Assembly: GCA_034432855.1 (NCBI GenBank) | Contig: DAOUBA010000178.1 | Location: 1-42,674, forward strand | Source of the DNA: DAOUBA01 sp034432855 | GTDB lineage: Bacteria > Chloroflexota > Anaerolineae > B4-G1 | Direction of reading: 5' to 3' | DNA: 42,674 nt | Part shown: piece by piece, positions 24,065 through 31,521 of the stretch | Layout: every line of letters starts with the position of its first letter | How positions within the stretch are numbered: the stretch's first letter is position 1 | Program-made: the position numbers and the translations under genes | The notes under the pieces: model-generated | The model's input: only the letters and a program-made list of their open reading frames with translations | Told to the model about the DNA's origin: nothing | Databases searched by the model: none

Positions 24065-25270
24065 CTAACCGCCGGCGAACGCGCGGTTCAGCGCCTGCTC
24101 CAGGTCGGCAATGAGGTCGGCGACATCTTCCAGGCCAACGGCCAGACGCACGAGCGAATCCGAGATGCCGATGGCTGCTCGCTCCTCGCTCGACAACTCG
24201 TAATAGGCCGACAGCGCCACCTGTTCCACCAGCCCTTCCGCCCCGCCGAAACTGGGGCCGATATAGGGGAGGCGCAATGCGTCTATGAACTTGCTCGTCG
24301 TCTCCAGGTCGGCGTCCAGTTCGAAACTGACCACGCCGCCAAAGCCGCGCATCTGTCCGACAGCGATGGCGTGATCGGGGTGGCCGGGCAGGCCGGGATA
24401 GTAGACCCGTCGCACACGAGGGTGATTTTCCAGAAAGCGGGCGACTTCCAGACCGGCGCGGTTCTGGTGAGCGATACGCAGCGGCAACGTCTTGAGCCCA
24501 CGCAGCAGCAGGTAGGCCGTGTGGGGATCGCAGATCGCGCCGATCAGCGCCTGGGATTCGCGTAACCGGGCAATCATCTCTTTGGAGCCGATGGCGACGC
24601 CGGCTAACAGGTCGTTGTGACCGCCCAGATATTTGGTGGCGCTGTGGATCACCAGATCCGCACCCAGTTCCAGAGGGCGCAGATTGAGGGGGGTGGCGAA
24701 GGTGCTGTCAATGATTGCTAACAGCCCGTGCCGGTGGGCGATCTCGACCAGGCGCCGCACGTCTATGATCCGCAATCGCGGGTTGGTCGGCGTCTCCGAA
24801 AAGATGAGTCGGGTGTTCGGTCGCACGGCTGCCTCGAGGGCCTCGTAATCCCCGATAGGCACGATGGTCGCTTCGACCTGGTAACGCTTGAGGAACTCGG
24901 TGATGAATTGCCGCGTGCGCCGGTAACTGTCATCCGTCAGCACGACGTGCGAACCAGTCGCGAGAAAGGTGAAGAGGGTGACGGTGATCGCCGCCATCCC
25001 GCTGGAAAAGAGTAGCGCCGCCTCCCCGCCATCCAGATCGGCCAGTTTGCGCTCGACGGCGGCGAGCGTCGGATTGCCGTAGCGGCCGTACTCCAGCCGT
25101 GTCGTCTCATCGCCGCGCGCCTGGGCCTCCATAAAAGCCACCAGGTCAGCGGTGTCCGTAAAGGTGAAGGTACTGGTCTGGAAAACGGGTGTGATGAGCG
25201 CATAGTAGGGTTTGGGGCGCTCCTCACCGGCGTATACTGCTTGGGTTGCAAGGCCACAGTTGGCGGACAT
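24065..25270 (-). CDS. Cys/Met metabolism PLP enzyme (cystathionine gamma-synthase/lyase family)
   Basis: A 401-residue enzyme of the transsulfuration family. Present are YGRYGNPT (substrate and cofactor binding), SGMAAIT, IDSTFATP, the PLP lysine in IHSATKYLGGH and C-terminal FGGAEGLVEQ followed by LVRLAVGLED. The sequence does not separate gamma-synthase, gamma-lyase and O-acetylhomoserine sulfhydrylase. The synthetic role is suggested by the MalY-type gene next to it. The ATG at 25270 has GAGGTGT upstream, preferred over a GTG six bases earlier. Confidence 0.92.
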   Translation of the reverse strand: MSANCGLATQAVYAGEERPKPYYALITPVFQTSTFTFTDTADLVAFMEAQARGDETTRLEYGRYGNPTLAAVERKLADLDGGEAALLFSSGMAAITVTLFTFLATGSHVVLTDDSYRRTRQFITEFLKRYQVEATIVPIGDYEALEAAVRPNTRLIFSETPTNPRLRIIDVRRLVEIAHRHGLLAIIDSTFATPLNLRPLELGADLVIHSATKYLGGHNDLLAGVAIGSKEMIARLRESQALIGAICDPHTAYLLLRGLKTLPLRIAHQNRAGLEVARFLENHPRVRRVYYPGLPGHPDHAIAVGQMRGFGGVVSFELDADLETTSKFIDALRLPYIGPSFGGAEGLVEQVALSAYYELSSEERAAIGISDSLVRLAVGLEDVADLIADLEQALNRAFAGG

Positions 25271-25594
25271 AGACACCTCTCAACAAGCGAATCCCATTCG
25301 CGGGAGCGCCGGAATGGGGATTCCGGCGCTCCATGGGGATTCCGGCACGTGGGAATTGTAGCCCGCGAATCCCCATTCGCGGGCGAATCCCTAACCCGGA
25401 CGAGCCGGAACCCAAAACCACCAAGGGCACGAAGGGCACACGAAGGACACGAAAGAATTCCTGATATTTCCTTTGTGTGACCTTCGTGTCCTTCGTGGTG
25501 AATTTTCTTGCCCAACGTGCAAGGATTTCGTTCTCAAGGCACTATTCGCGGGCGAATCCCGATTCGTGGGCACATCCCGATGTACGGGCGCATC
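25271..25594. repeat. Intergenic repeat patch (GCGAATCC and CACGAAGG families)
   Basis: This 324-bp gap holds no gene. It contains several ATTCGCGGGCGAATCC palindromes and GGAATGGGGATTCCGGCGCTCC copies (25280-25395 and 25545-25600). In the middle is a long imperfect palindrome (25417-25500) whose arms are built of CACGAAGG units. The GCGAATCC family also occurs at 15305-15360 at the sufS/larE junction. No clear promoter for the gene at 25270 was found. Confidence 0.8.
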
Positions 25595-26524
25595 CTATTC
25601 GCCGTTGAACAGCCCCGTGCTCAGGTAACGCTCACCGGTATCAGGCAGAACGACGACAATCAGTTTCCCCGCGTTCTCTGGCCGTGCGGCCACCTGCAGG
25701 GCTGCCCAGGCTGCGGCTCCCGATGAGATGCCCACCAGGATGCCCTCTTCCTTCGCCAGACGACGGGCCGTCGCGGCGGCGTCCTCGTTGGTCACCTGCA
25801 CGATCTCGTCCACCAGGTCGAGCCGCAGCACGTCGGGGACAAAGCCTGCGCCGATGCCCTGAATCTTGTGCGGACCGCGCTGACCGCCGGAGAGCACCGG
25901 CGAGCCCGCCGGTTCGACGGCGACCGCGCGGAAGGTGGGCTTGCGTGGCTTGATCACCTCGGCGACGCCGGTGATGGTGCCGCCGGTGCCCACGCCGGCC
26001 ACCAGGATGTCCACCGCACCGTCGGTATCACGCCAGATCTCCTCCGCCGTCGTGCGGCGATGGATTTCGGGGTTGGCCGGGTTCTTGAACTGCTGCGGGA
26101 TAAAGTAACGCGGGTCCTGGGCAGCCAGTTCCTCGGCCTTGCGCACCGCGCCGGGCATTCCTTCCGCCCCCGGCGTCAGGATCAACTCCGCGCCGAGAGC
26201 CTGCAACAGACGGCGGCGCTCCAGGCTCATCGTATCGGGCATCGTCAGCACCAGCCGGTAGCCGCGCGCCGCGCAGACAAAGGCCAGCGCGATGCCCGTG
26301 TTGCCGCTCGTCGGCTCCAGGATGATCGTATCCTCGCGGATCAGCCCCGCCCGCTCGGCCGCGTCAATCATGCTCACGCCGATGCGGTCCTTGACGCTGC
26401 TCAGCGGGTTGAAGGATTCGAGTTTCGCCACCACCGTGGCCCCCAGACCTTTTGTCATGCGATTCAACCTCACCAACGGCGTGTTGCCGATGGTTTCGGT
26501 GATGTCGTGGTATATTTTGGACAT
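25595..26524 (-). CDS. cysK: Cysteine synthase (O-acetylserine sulfhydrylase)
   Basis: A 309-residue PLP enzyme making cysteine from O-acetylserine and sulfide. Motifs: ITETIGNTPLVRLNRM, the PLP lysine in SSVKDRIGVSMI, EPTSGNTGIALAFVCAARGY and GVGTGGTITGVAEV. Its C-terminus ends TGLFNGE, not in the Ile that docks into serine acetyltransferase bienzyme partners... family variation makes this weak evidence. It lies downstream of the Rrf2 regulator across a TTGGTTAG repeat, so the two are probably one transcript. Its substrate would come from the CysE-MIP18 fusion at 11353-12303. Confidence 0.96.
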   Translation of the reverse strand: MSKIYHDITETIGNTPLVRLNRMTKGLGATVVAKLESFNPLSSVKDRIGVSMIDAAERAGLIREDTIILEPTSGNTGIALAFVCAARGYRLVLTMPDTMSLERRRLLQALGAELILTPGAEGMPGAVRKAEELAAQDPRYFIPQQFKNPANPEIHRRTTAEEIWRDTDGAVDILVAGVGTGGTITGVAEVIKPRKPTFRAVAVEPAGSPVLSGGQRGPHKIQGIGAGFVPDVLRLDLVDEIVQVTNEDAAATARRLAKEEGILVGISSGAAAWAALQVAARPENAGKLIVVVLPDTGERYLSTGLFNGE

Positions 26525-26620
26525 TGGAGCACTCCCTGGTTGGTTTGTTGGTTTGTTGGTTTGTTGGTTGGTTAGTTAGTTGGTTGGTTGGTTAGTTGGT
26601 TGGTTGGGTTGGTGGTTGGG
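26525..26620. repeat. TTGGTTAG/TTGGTTTG repeat array
   Basis: About a dozen degenerate GTTGGTTTGTTGG and TTGGTTAGTTGG units fill the gap between rrf2 and cysK and continue into the 3' end of rrf2. The TAG-containing units read TAA in the minus-strand frame and provide the rrf2 stop codon. Confidence 0.85.
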
Positions 26621-27107
26621 TGGAGTGCTGGGTACAGGCGGGTTCTCCGCCGACATCACGGCCTTTGCCTGGGATGAGGGACGATTCCAGGCGATGCGCT
26701 TCGTCGCAGAGATCTTGAAGCGTGATCGAATCCAGGAAATCGTTGATCACCGCCGATAACCTCTTCCAGAGCAAGTAGGTAACGCAACGATCCATACGGT
26801 TGCAGGCCGGTTCCCCATCTGGAAGCACGCACTGCACGACGGCGACCGGGCCTTCGACCGCCTGGATGACGTCCAATGCCGTGATCGTTGCGGGGTCGCG
26901 TGCGAGTGTATACCCGCCTCCCGGCCCTTTTACACCCTTGACCAAGCCCGCTTCGTGAAGCGAGCGAAACAATTGGGCGACGTAATCGGCCGAGATCTCC
27001 TGCCGCCGGGCGATCTCCTGGCGTAACACCGGGCCCTGGTCTACATGCAGCGCCAGGTCTATCATCGCCCGCAGCGCATAGCGTCCGCGTGTCGAGATGC
27101 GTATCAT
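26592..27107 (-). CDS. Rrf2 family regulator (IscR/CymR-like)
   Basis: A 171-residue winged-helix regulator. The N-terminal half has MIRISTRGRYALRAMIDLALH and the recognition region LRQEIARRQEISADYVAQLFRSL with the wing GPGGGYTLAR. A Cys triad C-x8-C-x5-C followed by VTYLLWK resembles the [2Fe-2S] site of IscR (usually C-x5-C-x5-C), so Fe-S sensing is plausible. Position ahead of cysK also recalls CymR, which senses cysteine status with CysK. The last 15 residues (TQHSTQPPTQPTN) are coded by the intergenic repeat. Its own promoter carries a palindrome suited to autoregulation. Confidence 0.9.
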   Translation of the reverse strand: MIRISTRGRYALRAMIDLALHVDQGPVLRQEIARRQEISADYVAQLFRSLHEAGLVKGVKGPGGGYTLARDPATITALDVIQAVEGPVAVVQCVLPDGEPACNRMDRCVTYLLWKRLSAVINDFLDSITLQDLCDEAHRLESSLIPGKGRDVGGEPACTQHSTQPPTQPTN

Positions 27108-27127
27108 CCTGCGCTCCTTGCGGTGGT

Positions 27128-27156
27128 ATTATACAATAGTTTAGTAATAATGTCAA
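27128..27156 (-). promoter_or_regulatory. Consensus sigma70 promoter of rrf2
   Basis: On the minus strand TTGACA (27151-27156) and TATAAT (27128-27133) are both perfect and separated by 17 bases. The rrf2 ATG follows about 20 bases after the -10. Confidence 0.88.
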
Positions 27157-27161
27157 CTATT
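27135..27161. promoter_or_regulatory. Candidate Rrf2 operator palindrome
   Basis: AATAGTT (27135-27141) and AACTATT (27155-27161) form a perfect 7-bp inverted repeat with a 13-base centre that covers the spacer and -35 of the rrf2 promoter. A dimer bound here would block polymerase. The match to a known IscR or CymR box was not tested. Confidence 0.55.
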
Positions 27162-27178
27162 CACCCCGCTGTTGCATT

Positions 27179-27207
27179 TTGACAGCGAGCAGGCCCTGTG
27201 GTACAAT
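27179..27207 (+). promoter_or_regulatory. Divergent plus-strand promoter
   Basis: TTGACA (27179-27184) and TACAAT (27202-27207) lie 17 bases apart, facing away from rrf2. The two -35 boxes are only 22 bases apart, so one regulator could affect both directions. Confidence 0.7.
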
Positions 27208-27213
27208 CCTTGC

Positions 27214-27345
27214 TGCCAGGGCGTTACTTCCGTCCTGGCCGTCGCCTGTCAAGAGCTGGTGCCACATTCCAGGCAGGCTCCGGGCGCCGCTGAGAACTCA
27301 CGGCGGGGACTCTGGCCAAGGCAAAGGCCTGGCGACACACGACGT
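27214..27345 (+). ncRNA. Candidate structured leader or small RNA
   Basis: The predicted transcript from the divergent promoter begins with a strong hairpin (GCCAGGGCG 27215-27223 pairing with CGTCCTGGC 27231-27239, seven-base loop). A second stem follows near 27290-27308 (CGCCG-GAG pairing with CTC-CGGCG) and a third near 27315-27335. No open frame with a ribosome site covers this part. It may be a small RNA or a long 5' leader. I found no match by eye to 6S, SRP, tmRNA or RNase P cores. Confidence 0.35.
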
Positions 27346-27590
27346 TGGACGACGATAGCGTGCCGGTTGTTGATGCCCTCTCACGCCCGGGCGCTGCAGA
27401 GCCGACCTCTGTTTCTGTGACTGCCCTTCCTGATGAAAAAGCAGAACCTGCTCAACCCAAGCAACCCTGGCGACCACCCCCAGACCACCCCTGGCGCAAA
27501 TACCCGGCCTGTACCCCAAGCCGTCCAGGCCATCCTCCCCCTATGGACCCGAAATATGACGGACATCCTACAACAAACGTTGTCCATTAG
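27345..27590 (+). CDS. Small Pro-rich ORF with PPPDHPWRKYP motif
   Basis: An 81-codon frame from a TTG with no good ribosome site. It contains WRPPPDHPWRKYP; short proteins with a PxxxHPWR motif are frequent hypothetical products in Chloroflexi and cyanobacteria and often lie beside transposases (from memory, not checked). The open frame extends upstream to about 27295 with TAGTLAKAKAWRHTTLDDD, so it may be a decayed insertion-element ORF. Treat as uncertain. Confidence 0.3.
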   Translation: MDDDSVPVVDALSRPGAAEPTSVSVTALPDEKAEPAQPKQPWRPPPDHPWRKYPACTPSRPGHPPPMDPKYDGHPTTNVVH

Positions 27591-27608
27591 CGAAACGTAG
27601 TGTATAAT
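27580..27608 (+). promoter_or_regulatory. Promoter of ytxH-like gene
   Basis: TTGTCC (27580-27585) and a perfect TATAAT (27603-27608) are 17 bases apart. The AAGGAGG ribosome site and ATG follow within 30 bases. Confidence 0.75.
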
Positions 27609-27635
27609 GGGCGTGCATCCTCAAGGAGGTAGACA

Positions 27636-27887
27636 ATGCGCAAGGTTGTCAGTTTCTTGGCTGGGCTATTAGCAGGGGCAATCGTCGGCGTCACAGTCGC
27701 GATGTTGTTGGCTCCTTATTCGGGTTCGGAACTACAGGGACGTATCCGTGCCCGCATCCAGGAATTGATCGAAGAGGGCAGACGGGCTGCCGCTGCTCGC
27801 CGGGTCGAACTGGAAAGCCAACTCGAGCACTTTAAGCGCGGCACCCCGATCACCCTCGAAACGACGCCCAGGCAACCCCCGGCGTAG
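27636..27887 (+). CDS. YtxH-like small membrane protein
   Basis: An 83-residue protein with one N-terminal transmembrane segment rich in Gly and Ala (FLAGLLAGAIVGVTVAMLLAP) followed by YSGSELQGRIRARIQELIEEG and a charged amphipathic helix. This matches the YtxH/gas-vesicle-protein-like family, whose role is unknown but is often stress-linked. GGAGG is eight bases before the ATG. It is the only well-supported plus-strand gene between the integrase and the insertion sequence. Confidence 0.85.
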   Translation: MRKVVSFLAGLLAGAIVGVTVAMLLAPYSGSELQGRIRARIQELIEEGRRAAAARRVELESQLEHFKRGTPITLETTPRQPPA

Positions 27888-27912
27888 ACATTCCCGCCCT
27901 GTCGGCGCTATA

Positions 27913-27990
27913 CCCTTGCGAAGATGCGCGAGCCTGACCGAGCCTTTTGGGGTGCTCGGGAAAATGGCTCGTGTGAGGTCCTCGCAAGGG
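27913..27990. terminator. Large hairpin between convergent genes
   Basis: CCCTTGCGA (27913-27921) pairs with TCGCAAGGG (27982-27990), with an inner GAGCC/GGCTC stem. It lies between the converging ytxH-like gene and PLP-enzyme gene, so it probably ends transcription from both sides. Confidence 0.6.
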
Positions 27991-28014
27991 CATTCCTTGG
28001 TCAAACTCTGTTCC

Positions 28015-29487
28015 CTACGGTCCTTTGATCACTCCTGTTGCCTCATTGAACCGCTCAATCAGCGCGTCAATCTCCTCGACCTGACGCTGGATGCCCGTCC
28101 AGTAATCGGCATCGTACCACTGGGCCTGAATCTCCTCGTAGGCCTTGCCCTGCTGCTCGACCCAGGTAAAGTACTTGAGGTTGTGGACGCGGCGGCGCTC
28201 CCAGTAGCCCAATTCCGCGACGTAATCCATCGTGCAGCCCAACAGGTAGCGGGCATAATCGGCGACAGCATCGCGCTCGCTGTACTCGCCGCGCTCCTGG
28301 CGCAGTTCCTGCACGCGGCTCTGGTACAACTCCATCGAGTCGGTCAAGACGGTCAGTACCACGTCGTGCTCGCCCAACTCGTACCATTTGGCAAATTTGA
28401 TCGCCGAAAGGGTGTTGGCGATGCCCGAGATGCCCAGGAGATCAAGCCGTTCGACGAGCGTTTCGGGCACACCCCGCTCGATCAAGTAGGCGCGGCCGGC
28501 CGGCTCGTTGAACAGCCGCACCAGGCTCAGGCACGCCTCGTCGTCAATCGCCATCACCAGGTCGGTGTTCTTGACGTTGTGGATCCATGGCACGTGCTTG
28601 TCGCCGATGCCCTCGATGCGGTGGCCGCCAAAGCCGTTGAGCAAGAGCGTGGGACACTGGAGCGCCTCGCTGGCGGCAACCTTGCTGGCGGGAAAGACCT
28701 GCTTAAGGTAATCGCCGCAAGCGATGGTACCGGCGGAGCCGGTGGTCAGCACCACGCCGCGATATTCGTCGCGCGGGCCCAGTTCGCGCTGCAAGACCTC
28801 TTCCATCGCGTGGCCGGTCACCTCATAGTGCCATAGATAGTTGCCGAACTCTTCGAATTGGTTGAAGATGAATACCTCATCGCCGCGCGTGCGCCGCAGT
28901 TCCCAGCACTTGTCGAAAATCTCTTTGACATTGGACTCGACCCCCGGTGTGGCGATGACCTCGCCCGCCAGCCTGGACAGCCACTCGAAGCGCTCGCGGC
29001 TCATTCCCTCCGGCAGGATGGCGATGGACTCGCAGCCCAGGAGCGCGCTGTTATAGGCCCCGCCCCGGCAAAAGTTGCCGGTGGAGGGCCAGACCGCCTT
29101 CTGACATGTGGGATCGAACTGGCCGGTGACCAGGCGCGGCACCAGGCATCCGAACGTGGCGCCGACTTTGTGCGCGCCGGTGGGGAACCATTTGCCCACT
29201 AAGGCGATGATGCGCGCGGGGACACCTGTGAGCGCGGGCGGCAGTTCAAGATAATTTACCCCGCCAAACCCTCCGCCGTGGGACACGGGTTCGTTCTTCC
29301 AGGTGATGCGGAACAGGTTGAGCGAGTCCAGGTCCCACAGCCCGACGTTCTTGAGCCGGGCGCAGATGGCGGCGGGAATGCGTTTCGGGTCCTTCATCTG
29401 CGCGAAGGTGGGGATGACGATGCCGCGTTCGCGTGCGCGTTGGATGGCGCGGTTGAGAGAATCTGGGCAAACGGTCAGGTCGACCAT
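28015..29487 (-). CDS. Fold-type II PLP-dependent enzyme (TrpB/cysteine synthase-like)
   Basis: A 490-residue PLP enzyme of the tryptophan-synthase-beta superfamily. The cofactor lysine is in FPTGAHKVGATFG, the phosphate loop is PSTGNFCRGGAYNS, and a Gly-rich TTGSAGTIACGDY lies in the second half. The long C-terminal region (YWERRRVHNLKYFTWVEQQG) is not seen in CysK or ThrC. Relatives are annotated only as PLP-dependent subunit beta proteins, so the substrate is unknown. GGAGGTACTA precedes the ATG at 29487, which decides the start over a codon 12 bases earlier. Confidence 0.85.
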   Translation of the reverse strand: MVDLTVCPDSLNRAIQRARERGIVIPTFAQMKDPKRIPAAICARLKNVGLWDLDSLNLFRITWKNEPVSHGGGFGGVNYLELPPALTGVPARIIALVGKWFPTGAHKVGATFGCLVPRLVTGQFDPTCQKAVWPSTGNFCRGGAYNSALLGCESIAILPEGMSRERFEWLSRLAGEVIATPGVESNVKEIFDKCWELRRTRGDEVFIFNQFEEFGNYLWHYEVTGHAMEEVLQRELGPRDEYRGVVLTTGSAGTIACGDYLKQVFPASKVAASEALQCPTLLLNGFGGHRIEGIGDKHVPWIHNVKNTDLVMAIDDEACLSLVRLFNEPAGRAYLIERGVPETLVERLDLLGISGIANTLSAIKFAKWYELGEHDVVLTVLTDSMELYQSRVQELRQERGEYSERDAVADYARYLLGCTMDYVAELGYWERRRVHNLKYFTWVEQQGKAYEEIQAQWYDADYWTGIQRQVEEIDALIERFNEATGVIKGP

Positions 29488-29553
29488 TAGTACCTCCATT
29501 GGTGAAGTGACTGGGGGATCAGAGATCGGGGATCAGGGGTTAGGAAAACAGGG

Positions 29554-29814
29554 CTAGAGGCGGTAGACTTCACGGCGATGGCCAACCCGGTATATTGTGA
29601 CCTGGCGCAATTCATCGTCAACCCGGTACAGCACGCGGTAGTCGCCTACCCGGATACGCCAGCCTTCTTCGACCCTGCCCTTGAGTCTACGGACGCCTGA
29701 AGGACGGAGATCGTCGCGCAGCGCCAGAATAACGGAGGTGATGCGCTCACGCATTTGGGGGGAAAGGCGGCGGATTTCCTTTTCAGCCGACGCCTTGATG
29801 AGGATTTCGTACAT
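29554..29814 (-). CDS. RelE/ParE family toxin
   Basis: An 86-residue toxin of the RelE fold, probably a ribosome-dependent mRNA endonuclease. Markers are KASAEKEIRRLSPQMRERI, RRLKGRVEEGWRIRVGDYRVLYRV and a C-terminal IYRVGHRREVY with basic and His residues at the usual active-site places. Its ATG overlaps the antitoxin stop (TGATG), so it is coupled to the upstream gene. A GTG three bases earlier is an alternative start. Confidence 0.9.
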   Translation of the reverse strand: MYEILIKASAEKEIRRLSPQMRERITSVILALRDDLRPSGVRRLKGRVEEGWRIRVGDYRVLYRVDDELRQVTIYRVGHRREVYRL

Positions 29815-30068
29815 CACGCGCCTTGCGTCTCGAGTTCTTGCAGGAACTCAGCAAACGGGCGTGCGGGCTCATCGGCACGCTCGCGCAGGCAGGCCAGGTC
29901 CGCCAGGTCTTCCATCTGAGCCAACAGGCGTTCGTACGCCTCGTAACTCAACAGGACAGCCTTGGGACGCCCGTGCTGAGTAATGTACACAGGACTGTCG
30001 CCAACCTGCCGCAGGAGATGTGCGGTGTCCCGCCGAAGATCACTAACAGGCACGATAATCACACCCAT
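29814..30068 (-). CDS. Phd/YefM family antitoxin
   Basis: An 84-residue antitoxin: an N-terminal Phd/YefM DNA-binding fold (IIVPVSDLRRDTAHLLRQVGDSPVYITQHGRPKAVLLSYEAYERL) and an acidic C-terminal tail (RERADEPARPFAEFLQELE) that should wrap the toxin. The ATG at 30068 has GGAGG eight bases upstream. It likely represses its own promoter with the toxin as co-repressor, as is usual in this family. Confidence 0.92.
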   Translation of the reverse strand: MGVIIVPVSDLRRDTAHLLRQVGDSPVYITQHGRPKAVLLSYEAYERLLAQMEDLADLACLRERADEPARPFAEFLQELETQGA

Positions 30069-30093
30069 AATCACATCCTCCAAATTTGCTACC

Positions 30094-30122
30094 AGTATAC
30101 CCTTATAAAGCATATTTGTCAA
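30094..30122 (-). promoter_or_regulatory. Promoter of toxin-antitoxin pair
   Basis: Minus-strand TTGACA (30117-30122) and TATACT (30094-30099) with a 17-base spacer, 25 bases before the antitoxin ATG. Confidence 0.8.
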
Positions 30123-30149
30123 TGCCGTTTTTGGTACATTTTGGCAGGA

Positions 30150-31433
30150 TCACACGGCCCACGGCGAGAGCAGCCAACCAAGGATAGCCCCGCCCAGTAC
30201 CAGCCAGATGGTGTTGACCTTCCAGCGCAGGCTCACGATGGCGGCGGTGAGCGCGATCAGCCAGGCCGGCCAGCCGATGAGTGTGGCCCAGGTCAGCCTG
30301 ACCACGACCATCGCCATCAGGGCCACCGAACTGACGCTGACCGCGTCGAGAAACGCGGCAGACCAGCGCGAGCGGCGCAGGTGAGGCATCAGCGGTTGGA
30401 TTGCGGCGACAAAGACGAAAGAGGGCAGAAAGATGGCCACCGTTGCCACTACAGCCCCTGGTCCTCCTGCCAGCAGATAGCCGATGAACGTTGCTGTCGA
30501 AAGCACCGGCCCAGGGGTGAACTGGCCGATGGCAATGGCATCCAGTAGTTGCTGTTGGGTCAGCCAGCCGTAATCTCGCACCAGCCCGCCTTCCAGAAAC
30601 GCCACCAGGACGTAGCCACTGCCATAGAGCACCGAGCCGACCTTGAGGAAGAACAGGCCCAGTCGCCATAGGGGGACGTTGGTCGAGAGCCCGGCTATTG
30701 CCGCAGGCTCAAGTGCCTTGATCAGGGCAGTGGCACGGGCTTTCCAGCCCGTGAAGGCAGGCTGGAAAGCCTGCCACCACGCGGATTGGAAAGCCTGCCG
30801 CCACGTCCGGATGCTCGCCGCAATCAGACTCGTGGCGGTACAAGCGAGCGCTGTCGGTTTCCGTTTGCTGGCCAGGGGGCCGTCAGGATCGGAGAGGCGC
30901 AGCCAGAGCATGCCGAGCACACCCCCGCCAAGGAGCGCGACAATCTCGTTCGTCCCCAAGAGCAGGGCCAGCGCCACGGCCATGCCGACGACGATGAGCC
31001 GCCAGTTCTTGACGGCGGCCCTACCCAGCCGCCACAGCGCGGTAAAGATGACGGCCAGTATGGCCGGTTTGATTCCGTACAGGAAGGGGACAATCTGTGG
31101 GAGCGCGCCATAACGGACGTAGGCCCAGGCGAAGGCGGCAGTGATCAACGCAGCAGGCAGGATGAAGCAGGTGCCGGCGACGAGAAGGCCGGGCCATCCG
31201 GCGCGGAGGTATCCCACGTGGATGGCGATCTCGGTCGCGTTAGGGCCGGGGATGAGGTTGGTGACGCCCACGATGTCCAGAAAGTACTCACGCGAAAGCC
31301 ATTTGCGGCGTTCCACGACCTCCTGTTCAGTCAGGGCGATCAGCGCCGCTGGCCCGCCAAAACCGGTGCCGCCGATTTTGAGGAAGAGGGCCGCCAGTTC
31401 ACCGAGGCGGCGCGCCACATCTTTGTGTTTCAT
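30150..31433 (-). CDS. chrA: Chromate transporter ChrA with repeat-derived linker
   Basis: A 427-residue two-half CHR protein predicted to export chromate. The first half begins LGELAALFLKIGGTGFGGPAALIALTEQE and has PGPNATEIAIHVGYL; the second begins RLGLFFLKVGSVLYGSGYVLVAFLEGGLV and has TPGPVLSTATFIGYLLAG, the paired family signatures. The linker between the halves (about residues 195-245) contains TWRQAFQSAWWQAFQPAF, coded by a dispersed GGCTGGAAAGCCTGCC-type palindrome (30727-30805). The same repeat is intergenic at 41929-41980. The start at 31433 follows the conserved N-terminus. Confidence 0.92.
   Translation of the reverse strand: MKHKDVARRLGELAALFLKIGGTGFGGPAALIALTEQEVVERRKWLSREYFLDIVGVTNLIPGPNATEIAIHVGYLRAGWPGLLVAGTCFILPAALITAAFAWAYVRYGALPQIVPFLYGIKPAILAVIFTALWRLGRAAVKNWRLIVVGMAVALALLLGTNEIVALLGGGVLGMLWLRLSDPDGPLASKRKPTALACTATSLIAASIRTWRQAFQSAWWQAFQPAFTGWKARATALIKALEPAAIAGLSTNVPLWRLGLFFLKVGSVLYGSGYVLVAFLEGGLVRDYGWLTQQQLLDAIAIGQFTPGPVLSTATFIGYLLAGGPGAVVATVAIFLPSFVFVAAIQPLMPHLRRSRWSAAFLDAVSVSSVALMAMVVVRLTWATLIGWPAWLIALTAAIVSLRWKVNTIWLVLGGAILGWLLSPWAV
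30727..30805. repeat. In-frame palindromic repeat in chrA
   Basis: TGGCACGGGCTTTCCAGCCC, then AGGCAGGCTGGAAAGCCTGC and GATTGGAAAGCCTGCCGCCAC: nested palindromes that closely match 41929-41980. They lie wholly in the chrA frame. Confidence 0.85.
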
Positions 31434-31521
31434 CTGTGGACAACCAGGCACTGTTCACCGATTCCCAACCACCCGACGTGACCGTCGTCCCCGTGGGCGA
31501 TGGTTGTATCATCACCGCCCC
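31434..31521 (+). pseudogene. Possible threonine-synthase fragment on plus strand
   Basis: The 88-bp gap between chrA and the hydrolase gene encodes, on the plus strand, PPDVTVVPVGDGCII. The intact threonine synthase at 32396-33730 has PPDAILIPVGDGCII. The match covers about 15 residues and could be a relic of a second thrC copy. Confidence 0.4.

Noticed and set aside
26525..26620. TTGGTTAG repeats as telomere-like or origin sequence
   Set aside because: The same units occur inside thrC and at the methyltransferase end, with no DnaA boxes or replication genes nearby.
27214..27400. Identification of the leader as 6S, SRP or RNase P RNA
   Set aside because: None of the conserved cores of those RNAs could be found by eye; only a generic structured-RNA call is justified.
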